Shown here: positions 1-5,799 of the stretch, one piece after another
Position numbering within the stretch: the first letter of the stretch is position 1
How the letters are laid out: each line of letters starts with the position of its first letter
NCBI GenBank assembly: GCA_012271065.1
Contig: JAAXHE010000244.1
Coordinates: forward strand, 1-5,803
Length of the DNA stretch: 5,803 nt
Direction of reading: 5' to 3'
From: Candidatus Latescibacterota bacterium
Lineage (GTDB): Bacteria; Latescibacterota; UBA2968; GCA-2709665
Program-made: the position numbers and the translations under genes
The notes under the pieces: generated by a model
Told to the model about the DNA's origin: nothing
The model's input: only the letters and a program-made list of their open reading frames with translations
Database searches by the model: none

Positions 1-2
1 TG

Positions 3-149
3 CGAAGACCGCTGGGAATTTTAAGACAGCTTCTCAATCCTTGGGATCGGTTTCGTGATGAAATCAGGGAGGGCATCGAAACATCACTTGCCGTTTCAAC
101 GGGAAATACCGTAACAAATCGCATAAATGCGTCTCTTGCAGCGCTTTGA
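3..149 (+). CDS. Possible C-terminal tail of an upstream protein, cut by the window edge
   Basis: A reading frame enters from the left edge and stays open for 48 codons up to a TGA at 147-149, with no start inside that is better than the edge itself. The residues read like a protein end: a hydrophobic, arginine-bearing start (LGILRQLLNPWDRF), then an acidic amphipathic stretch (DEIREGIETSL) and the terminus INASLAAL. I recognise no family. An open frame of this length is not rare by chance, so the call is weak. If real, it ends 83 bp before the receiver-dehydrogenase gene, leaving room for a promoter between them. Confidence 0.25.
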   Translation, partial: RRPLGILRQLLNPWDRFRDEIREGIETSLAVSTGNTVTNRINASLAAL

Positions 150-151
150 AC

Positions 152-180
152 TTGACTCGAATCCGCAATAGGACTAAATA
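152..180 (+). promoter_or_regulatory. Candidate sigma70-type promoter for the receiver-dehydrogenase gene
   Basis: TTGACT at 152-157 matches the -35 consensus at five of six positions. After a 17-bp spacer, TAAATA at 175-180 is an A+T-rich but weak -10. Transcription would start near 187, giving a leader of about 45 nt before the ATG at 233. The position just after the possible upstream gene end, in the most A+T-rich part of the leader, fits. The -10 match is only three of six, so this is a candidate. Confidence 0.35.
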
Positions 181-232
181 TCCGATGTACACCCTCACAT
201 CTTGAATCGCGCCAGTCGCAGACGATGGGACT

Positions 233-1882
233 ATGCCAGGCACACACCTGAAAACGCTGTTGATTGAGGACAATCCGCTTCACAGCCGTCTGATTCAGGA
301 ACTGCTTGCCAAATCCGAGGGCCCCGGATTCGAGGTGGATTCGGTGGGTACGCTCGCGGAAGGACTGAACCGGCTCGCGGCGGACGGTTACGAATTGCTG
401 CTGCTGGACCTGGTACTGCCGGACAGCGAGGACCTGGAGACATACCTGCGGGTGCGCGCCGCGTATCCTGACCTGACCGTTGTCATCCTCTCCGGTATGG
501 AGGACATCAAACTGGCGGCACGGGCGGTTGAGGCGGGAGCGCAGGACTATCTGGTAAAATCCCAGCTGGACAGCCCCCTTCTGGTGAGGTCGATCCGATA
601 CGCCGTGGAACGCAGCCGGGCGCAGCACGCCGAGTGGGAATCGCCGATGTTCCGCCTGGCACAGCAGCAGTTCCTGAAGGCCGCTCACCTGATGGGACTG
701 GACGATAACATCCGGCAGCGGCTGCTGTTTCCACAGCGCACCCACGTGGTCACCTTTCCGTTCCGGCGGGACGAGCACAGATACGTGGAAACGGTTGCCG
801 GCTATCGGATTCAGCATCTGTTGACCATGGGGCCCACGAAAGGCGGCGTCCGCTACCATCGCGACGTGAACCTGGGCGAGGTAACCGCACTGGCCATGTG
901 GATGACCTGGAAATGCGCCCTGATGGACCTTCCGTTCGGCGGCGCCAAGGGCGGCGTGCGCATTGATCCAACCGTCCTCTCCCGTCGCGAACTGCAGCGC
1001 CTGACGCGCCGGTATACGTCTGAGATCATCGACGTTATCGGACCCCAGAAGGACATCCCCGCGCCGGACATGGGCACGGACGAAAACGTGATGGCGTGGA
1101 TGATGGACACGTACAGCCATCAGATGGGTCATACAGTGCCCGCGGTCGTGACCGGCAAGCCGGTTGTGCTTGGCGGCTCCGAAGGCCGCCGCGAAGCGAC
1201 GGGACGGGGGTTGGTGTATCTGGTTGAAGAAGCGGCCAGACATCTCGGTATGGAGTTGAGCGGCGCGACCGCCGTCGTCCAGGGGTTCGGAAACGTGGGA
1301 AGCAGCGCGGCGAGATTCCTCGAGGCCTGCGGCGTCCGGGTTGTGGGCGTAAGCGACGTGACCACCGGCATCTACAATCCCGATGGTCTGAGCGTGGATT
1401 CGCTGCTGCGTCACGTAAATGAAAACCGGGTTCTGGAAGGATATAAGGACGGTGACGCCGTGAGCAACCGGGAATTGCTGGAAACGCCCTGCGACGTACT
1501 CGTTCCCGCCGCGATACAGAATCAGATCAGCGCCGACAACGCGGAACGGATCTCGTGCAGAATCCTGGCCGAGGGCGCCAACGGACCCACAACCCTGGAA
1601 GCGGATGAGATCCTGCAGGAAAAAGGCGTGTTCATTCTGCCTGATGTGCTCGGCAATGCCGGTGGGGTTACGGTTTCCTATTTCGAGTGGGTACAGGACA
1701 CGCAGAATTATGTGTGGACGCTGGAGGAGATCAACGATCGACTCAGGCAGATTCTGCTCAACGCGTTCCAGCGGACCATTCAACGGTCCGAACGCGATGG
1801 ATTGGATCTACGCACCGCAGCTCTGATAGAAGGAATACACCGCGTGACTCAGGCGAAACTCCTGAGAGGGTTGTTTCCGTAG
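233..1882 (+). CDS. Response-regulator receiver domain fused to glutamate dehydrogenase
   Basis: The 549-residue cytoplasmic protein has two full domains. Residues 6-125 are a CheY-like receiver: acidic pair E12-D13, phospho-acceptor D59 in LLLLDLVLPD, S87 in VVILSG, and K109 after the Y106 switch position in DYLVK. Residues 116-135 extend its last helix as a charged linker. Residues 140-549 are a Glu/Leu/Phe/Val dehydrogenase of the usual ~410-residue length, catalysing reversible oxidative deamination of glutamate to 2-oxoglutarate and ammonia. Family landmarks are intact: K203 in GPTKGGVRYH, K227 in TWKCAL, catalytic K239 in LPFGGAKGG, D279 in PAPDMGT, nucleotide fold G351-F-G-N-V-G356, and S482 in NAGGVTVS. 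K203 and S482 match the glutamate-specific positions known from the clostridial enzyme, arguing against leucine, valine or phenylalanine dehydrogenase. NAD is more likely than NADP but not settled. The ATG at 233 is chosen because strand one of the receiver begins six residues later; GGGA at 227-230 is a poor, too-close Shine-Dalgarno. The hybrid kinase follows after 57 bp, probably cotranscribed and its phosphodonor. Confidence 0.96.
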   Translation: MPGTHLKTLLIEDNPLHSRLIQELLAKSEGPGFEVDSVGTLAEGLNRLAADGYELLLLDLVLPDSEDLETYLRVRAAYPDLTVVILSGMEDIKLAARAVEAGAQDYLVKSQLDSPLLVRSIRYAVERSRAQHAEWESPMFRLAQQQFLKAAHLMGLDDNIRQRLLFPQRTHVVTFPFRRDEHRYVETVAGYRIQHLLTMGPTKGGVRYHRDVNLGEVTALAMWMTWKCALMDLPFGGAKGGVRIDPTVLSRRELQRLTRRYTSEIIDVIGPQKDIPAPDMGTDENVMAWMMDTYSHQMGHTVPAVVTGKPVVLGGSEGRREATGRGLVYLVEEAARHLGMELSGATAVVQGFGNVGSSAARFLEACGVRVVGVSDVTTGIYNPDGLSVDSLLRHVNENRVLEGYKDGDAVSNRELLETPCDVLVPAAIQNQISADNAERISCRILAEGANGPTTLEADEILQEKGVFILPDVLGNAGGVTVSYFEWVQDTQNYVWTLEEINDRLRQILLNAFQRTIQRSERDGLDLRTAALIEGIHRVTQAKLLRGLFP

Positions 1883-1919
1883 TGTCCCGTCCGATAGGTA
1901 TGTTTCCATTGCCGGGACA
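1883..1919. repeat. GC-rich inverted repeat between the dehydrogenase and kinase genes
   Basis: TGTCCCG at 1883-1889 begins directly after the TAG stop codon and is perfectly complemented by CGGGACA at 1913-1919, with a 23-nt loop. The second arm ends 7 nt before the AGGAAG ribosome binding site of the kinase gene. No T-run follows, so it does not look like an intrinsic terminator. It could be an mRNA hairpin that affects stability or translation of the second cistron, or a protein-binding site. A seven-pair stem in a gap this short could also arise by chance. Confidence 0.35.
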
Positions 1920-1926
1920 GAACGAC

Positions 1927-1932
1927 AGGAAG
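1927..1932 (+). promoter_or_regulatory. Ribosome binding site of the hybrid kinase
   Basis: AGGAAG lies 7 nt before the ATG at 1940, near-ideal spacing. It fixes the start of the kinase and contrasts with the weak site before the dehydrogenase. Confidence 0.8.
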
Positions 1933-1939
1933 CACTGAA

Positions 1940-4900
1940 ATGGACGATTACGCAGACCCGCGTCTGGTGCGAATCGCCGAGATTGCCGCGCAGACGACGA
2001 ATCTGATCGTCGTCATGCTGTCCATCCTGGTATTCTCCGGATGGCTGGTCAGCGCGCCCGTGGCCGAATGGATGTCTTTGTTGACGGCTGGCATGTTCGT
2101 GCTCACCGGCGTGGCGCTGTGGCTGCTGCGTAGCGGCGGGTCATCCGCGCGCAGGCAGTTCCTGGGGAAGGCAATCGGCGCGGTCGTCGTGGTCTTCGCG
2201 ATTCTGGAGCTGATTGGCGCGGGACCCGTATTTATCGGTTTCGGCGCGGGCGCCGGGCATATGCTGCGCAATGAAGCGTGTAACTTCGCGCTGATCGGCC
2301 TGGCGCTGCTGTTTTGGCATTTCAGGGTGCGAGGCAATGCCTGGCCGGCGCAGACGTGCCTTTCCGTTGCCTCGATCGTATCGTGCGGTTATGCGGTCGG
2401 GCATTTTTATCTGACGCTTTCCCCGAGAGAAGTGACCTGGGATCTCCAGATGAGCGCCGTGACAACGCTCACTTTCGGGCTGTTGTGCATCGGTGTGTTT
2501 CTATCCCGGTCGGACCTTGAACCGACCACTACAATCGTCAGTTCGACGGCCGGGGGGTCGATGGCGCGCCGGCTGCTGCCGGCCGCTTTCCTGATTCCAC
2601 TGGCGCTGGGTTGGCTCTGGCCCCACGGGGAAGTGATATTGGGGTTTGAGTCTCAGATGTCGCTGTTCTCTCTAGGCGTGATCGTCGCGCTGAATATCCT
2701 GATATGGTGGTACGCCCGCTCGCTCGCTTACCTGGACTTCGAACGGAAGCGTTCGGAGGAGGCGTTGCGGGAAAGTGAAGCCCGTCTGAAGCTGGCAATG
2801 GAAGCCGCCCATATGGGCAGTTGGGACTCCAATCTGCTCACCGGAGAACTCGTGTGGTCGGACCTGGTAGCGCCGCTGTTCGGCCTGAAACCGGAGGAAT
2901 TCGAAGGCACGCGCGAGGCGTTCTACGAACTCGTGCATCCCGAAGACCGGGAGATGGTCCGCAGTTCGGTCCGGCGCACGATCAAGGAAGGGGTGGGCTT
3001 TGAAGTGGAGCACCGGGTGGTCTGGCCGAACGGGAAGATTCGATGGCTCGGCAACAAAGGCCGCATTTTCGGCGACAGGGCGGGGCAGTCCGTACATATG
3101 ATCGGCACGGTTCGGGATATCACCCTGCGCAAGCGCGCTGAGATTCAGCTTCAGGAAAAGAACCGGCAACTCGAGAATACGGCAGCCGCCGAGCGTGAAG
3201 CCAACGAAGCGCTGAAGACGAGCACCGTCGCCCTGGAGCGTTCGGGGGCGGAGCTGCAGACGGCAAAAGACACCGCGGAGAAGGCGAATCGCGCAAAAAG
3301 CGAATTTCTGGCCAATATGAGCCACGAGATCCGCACGCCGATGAACGGCATCATGGGGATGACAGAGTTGCTGGGCAACACGGACCTGACGCCCCAACAG
3401 CGCGAGTATCTCAAGTTGACCAGGCAGTCTTCCGAGGCGCTGCTGGCGCTGCTGAACGATATCCTCGATTTTTCCAAGCTGGAGGTGAACAGGCTGGATC
3501 TGGAGTCGATTGGCTTCGACCTCCGGGATACGCTTGGGGATACCGTGCAGACGCTCGCGGTCAAAGCAACGCAAAAGGGGCTGGAGTTGGCGTGCCATAT
3601 CGCGCCCGACGTTCCGGACCGGCTTGTCGGCGACCCCGGTCGTCTGAGGCAGATCGTGATCAATCTGGTGGACAATGCCATCAAGTTTACCGCGAAAGGC
3701 GACGTGCTGGTCGATGTGAAGGTGGACGCCCGTGAGGTAGACACCGTCAGTCTGAGGTTTTTCGTGCGTGACACTGGCATCGGCATCGCGCCCGAAGATC
3801 AGCGATTGATCTTCGACTCGTTCAGCCAGGTCGACTCTTCCACTTCAAGGAGGTTCGGCGGCACGGGGCTGGGCCTGGCGATTTCGTCGCAGCTCGCCGC
3901 GATGATGGGCGGACGGATGTGGGTGGAAAGCGAACCGGACACGGGGAGTTCGTTTTATTTTACGGCGGTCTTCGAGGCGCAACCCCCGTTGGCGAAACGG
4001 TCGGCGGCCGACCTGCAGACCCTGGTGGGCCTTCGCGCGCTGGTGGTGGACAACAATCGTACAAACCGGTTCATATTCGAGGAGATGCTGGGAACCTGGG
4101 GCATGGATATCGAAGTCGCGGATTCCGGTCCGGCGGCGCTCGAAACGCTTCGGAGGGCCGGCAAAGCGGATCAGCCGTTCAATCTGTTTCTTCTGGACGC
4201 GGTGATGCCGGACATGGACGGCTTCGCGCTGGCGGAGCGCCTTCGGGAAGATCCCGCGGCGAAGGATGTACCGATACTGATTCTTTCTTCGGCAGGAAGA
4301 ACCCACGACGCCGTGCGATGTGACGCGTTGGGGCTTGCCCGATGTCTGACGAAGCCGGTCAAGCAGTCAGACCTGCTCGATGCCACGCTGGAAGCCCTGG
4401 AGGTAAGCGTTGTCGAAACCGTGGACGTCCCGAGAATACTGGAACCGGTACCGCCCGCCGACAGGCGTCGCGTCCTGTTGGCCGAAGACGGCCTGGTCAA
4501 CCGGAAAGTGATTGTGGACCTGCTCGAGCCGCGCGGCCATCGGGTTACGGCCGTCAACAACGGCAAGGAAGCACTCGCGGCGCTGGAGAACGAGACGTTC
4601 GATCTGATCCTCATGGATATCCAGATGCCGAAGATGGACGGGCTGGAGGCAACGCGGATTATCAGGGAAGGCGAACGGTCGTCGGGAGAGCACGTTCGAA
4701 TTGCGGCGATGACGGCCCACGTGATGCAGGGCGACAGGGAACGGTGCCTGGAAGAGGGGATGGACGATTATCTACCCAAACCCATCCGTGCGGGAGACCT
4801 CTACGATATCGTGGAGAACAACGTCCCATCAGACAATGCGACGCCGGCGAAACCCGATGTCGATGCCGGCACGCTGGACTGGCAGAGTGCGCTGGAGCAG

Positions 4901-5212
4901 GTTGGTGGCAACGAGGCGATTCTGGCTGAACTTGCCGGGCTCTTTGTTACCGAATACGCCAGGCACATTGAAGAAATGAAACGGGCGATCGGCCACGGCG
5001 ACAGCACCCTGCTGCGGCGCGCAGCGCACACGCTGAAGGGCTCGGCGGCCGTATTTCTTGCCAATTCGACCGTGGAGGCGGCGCTGAGGCTGGAAGACAT
5101 GGCGCGCGAAGGGGACCTGGAAGACGTGAATGAAGCGTTCGCCGCGCTCGAACGAGCGGCGGACGAACTCCTGCCCGCGCTCAAAGAAAGAGCCGCCGCG
5201 CTGATTGTGTAG
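1940..5212 (+). CDS. Membrane-bound hybrid histidine kinase (8TM-PAS-HisKA-HATPase-REC-REC-Hpt)
   Basis: The 1090-residue protein is an inner-membrane phosphorelay sensor. Hydrophobic segments near residues 21-38, 44-64, 77-100, 114-128, 138-160, 170-188, 211-227 and 240-259 suggest about eight membrane helices with little periplasmic mass, so the ligand may be sensed within the membrane; no named sensor family is assigned. A PAS_3/PAC module follows (about 277-400), then a coiled coil (398-455). HisKA carries H462 in SHEIRTPMNG. The ATPase domain has N575 and N579 (N box), DTGIGI at 611-616 and GGTGLGLAIS at 640-649. Receiver one (about 698-820) keeps D753, S783 and K805, but its acidic pair reads D704-N705 instead of two acids. 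Receiver two (about 843-960) is complete: E849, D850, D893, T925, K947. The Hpt domain (about 977-1085) has H1030 in AAHTLKGSA. The order matches GacS/BarA/ArcB-type tripartite kinases, which pass phosphate from Hpt to a separate receiver; the upstream receiver-dehydrogenase is the obvious candidate. No DNA-binding output is present. Confidence 0.96.
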   Translation: MDDYADPRLVRIAEIAAQTTNLIVVMLSILVFSGWLVSAPVAEWMSLLTAGMFVLTGVALWLLRSGGSSARRQFLGKAIGAVVVVFAILELIGAGPVFIGFGAGAGHMLRNEACNFALIGLALLFWHFRVRGNAWPAQTCLSVASIVSCGYAVGHFYLTLSPREVTWDLQMSAVTTLTFGLLCIGVFLSRSDLEPTTTIVSSTAGGSMARRLLPAAFLIPLALGWLWPHGEVILGFESQMSLFSLGVIVALNILIWWYARSLAYLDFERKRSEEALRESEARLKLAMEAAHMGSWDSNLLTGELVWSDLVAPLFGLKPEEFEGTREAFYELVHPEDREMVRSSVRRTIKEGVGFEVEHRVVWPNGKIRWLGNKGRIFGDRAGQSVHMIGTVRDITLRKRAEIQLQEKNRQLENTAAAEREANEALKTSTVALERSGAELQTAKDTAEKANRAKSEFLANMSHEIRTPMNGIMGMTELLGNTDLTPQQREYLKLTRQSSEALLALLNDILDFSKLEVNRLDLESIGFDLRDTLGDTVQTLAVKATQKGLELACHIAPDVPDRLVGDPGRLRQIVINLVDNAIKFTAKGDVLVDVKVDAREVDTVSLRFFVRDTGIGIAPEDQRLIFDSFSQVDSSTSRRFGGTGLGLAISSQLAAMMGGRMWVESEPDTGSSFYFTAVFEAQPPLAKRSAADLQTLVGLRALVVDNNRTNRFIFEEMLGTWGMDIEVADSGPAALETLRRAGKADQPFNLFLLDAVMPDMDGFALAERLREDPAAKDVPILILSSAGRTHDAVRCDALGLARCLTKPVKQSDLLDATLEALEVSVVETVDVPRILEPVPPADRRRVLLAEDGLVNRKVIVDLLEPRGHRVTAVNNGKEALAALENETFDLILMDIQMPKMDGLEATRIIREGERSSGEHVRIAAMTAHVMQGDRERCLEEGMDDYLPKPIRAGDLYDIVENNVPSDNATPAKPDVDAGTLDWQSALEQVGGNEAILAELAGLFVTEYARHIEEMKRAIGHGDSTLLRRAAHTLKGSAAVFLANSTVEAALRLEDMAREGDLEDVNEAFAALERAADELLPALKERAAALIV

Positions 5213-5264
5213 TGGATCGAATGCGGACCTTGCCGACGCCAGTTAACTGACTGTTTCACCAGAC

Positions 5265-5269
5265 AGGAA
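5265..5269 (+). promoter_or_regulatory. Ribosome binding site that decides the start of the HicB-like gene
   Basis: AGGAA at 5265-5269 sits 7 nt before GTG at 5277 but only 1 nt before the in-frame TTG at 5271. The spacing favours the GTG start. Confidence 0.65.
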
Positions 5270-5276
5270 CTTGCCC

Positions 5277-5477
5277 GTGTCAAAAGCATTTATATCCCAC
5301 CTTCGAGTACGGAAAGTTGAGAACGGCCAATTCTTAGCGACTTCGGACAGCTTTCCCGGCTTGGTCGCACAAGGAAGAACAGTGGCCGAGACGACTGAGA
5401 TTGCGCAGGATGTGGCGCGAAAACTGAGTGAGTCAAACCGAGAACACGGTGATCCTTTACCAGAAGGATTTCAATAA
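5277..5477 (+). CDS. Small HicB/DUF1902-like protein, possible antitoxin
   Basis: From the GTG start this is a 66-residue soluble protein. It reads as a single HicB-type alpha/beta domain: a strand with LRVRKVENGQFLATS, the family's D-x-x-PGL turn (DSFPGLVAQG at about 28-37), then a helix opening with T-V-A-E, and the end GDPLPEG, which resembles the G-x-P-I/L-P-x ending of HicB proteins. HicB proteins usually neutralise the HicA mRNA interferase, and many have an added C-terminal DNA-binding domain; this one has none. No HicA-like gene (about 60 residues with the catalytic G-S/T-H motif) lies on either side within the window. The neighbour 64 bp downstream is a DUF6883-like gene instead. It starts 64 bp after the kinase stop codon, with no clear terminator between, so read-through from the kinase operon is possible. 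The fold is fairly secure; the antitoxin role is inference. Confidence 0.75.
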   Translation: MSKAFISHLRVRKVENGQFLATSDSFPGLVAQGRTVAETTEIAQDVARKLSESNREHGDPLPEGFQ

Positions 5478-5517
5478 TTGGACAACGAGATGTCATTTGC
5501 TTTGAAATAAGAATTGA

Positions 5518-5537
5518 ACATCATATGGATATGCTGT
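5518..5537. promoter_or_regulatory. Imperfect 20-bp palindrome, operator candidate before the DUF6883-like gene
   Basis: The segment reads ACATCATATG followed by GATATGCTGT; eight of ten symmetric pairs match, with the core CATAT-GG-ATATG perfect. It lies in the most A+T-rich stretch of the window. It is bracketed by TTGAAC (5514-5519) and TATACA (5537-5542), which have an exact 17-bp promoter spacing. However, TATACA overlaps the ATG at 5542, so that promoter would start transcription inside the gene. The palindrome may be a repressor site acting on a promoter slightly upstream, such as one using TTGAAA at 5502-5507. Function is inferred from position and symmetry only. Confidence 0.35.
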
Positions 5538-5541
5538 ATAC

Positions 5542-5799
5542 ATGAAACTGCCAAATGGCGAGAATGCCCTGATACCAATGTCAAAGATCGAGCGATACTT
5601 ACTTTCGGGGACCCACACCGTAGGACGAACGAAGGCACGATTCTTCCAGAGCATCGGATATCAACGAGCGAATCCATCGGTCCTCGCCTCGGATTTAAGA
5701 TCTATCGCACGTACGGGTCAGGTCTCCGATGTTGTGCATACACGTCATGGTGCCAAGTATGTTGTGGATGGCGATTTATTAACCTCAATGCGAAAATAA
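5542..5799 (+). CDS. DUF6883-like small protein, apparently shortened at the C terminus
   Basis: The 85-residue protein opens with MKLPNGENALIP, the typical DUF6883 start, then YLLSGTHTVGRTKARFF (about 19-35), the pattern Y-L-L-x-x-x-H-x-x-G-x-x-K-A-x-F-F, and GAKYVVDG (about 70-77). These match my memory of the family, whose role is unknown to me. Members run to about 105-110 residues and end in a strand pair with a T-V-W motif and P-R-F-V-T-A-Y-P. Here the frame stops after DLLTSMRK, before that block. From 5783 the next frame reads PQCENNI, open to the window edge, and would suit the expected P-x-G-x-x-x-I stretch, so a frameshift near 5780 is plausible. The ATG at 5542 is kept because the first residues are conserved, though no good Shine-Dalgarno precedes it (GGAT at 5527-5530 is 11 nt away). 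It follows the HicB-like gene by 64 bp and is lower in GC (about 48%) than the kinase gene. Confidence 0.65.
   Translation: MKLPNGENALIPMSKIERYLLSGTHTVGRTKARFFQSIGYQRANPSVLASDLRSIARTGQVSDVVHTRHGAKYVVDGDLLTSMRK

Noticed and set aside
120..131. Small inverted repeat CGCAT-AA-ATGCG upstream of the dehydrogenase gene
   Set aside because: Five-pair arms with a two-base centre are common by chance, and it lies inside the possible upstream reading frame, before the promoter candidate.
64..273. A 69-codon minus-strand frame across the upstream leader
   Set aside because: It runs over the promoter candidate and into the start of the dehydrogenase gene, and its product has no recognisable pattern.
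2672..3598. A 308-codon open frame on the minus strand inside the kinase gene
   Set aside because: It is antisense to the PAS-HisKA region, whose plus-strand motifs are unmistakable; the minus-strand product shows no recognisable domain. Long antisense frames are expected in GC-rich coding DNA.
4342..4929. A 195-codon plus-strand frame overlapping the second receiver of the kinase
   Set aside because: It lies in another frame of the receiver-Hpt coding region, is rich in Arg, Gly and Pro as out-of-frame GC-rich DNA tends to be, and has no family resemblance.
5240..5249. Perfect 10-bp palindrome CAGTTAACTG before the HicB-like gene
   Set aside because: Several such palindromes are expected by chance in a window of this size, and it extends no further; position alone does not support an operator call.
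5271..5276. TTG at 5271 as the start of the HicB-like gene
   Set aside because: Only one base would separate it from the AGGAA ribosome binding site, while the GTG at 5277 has normal 7-nt spacing and loses only two residues.
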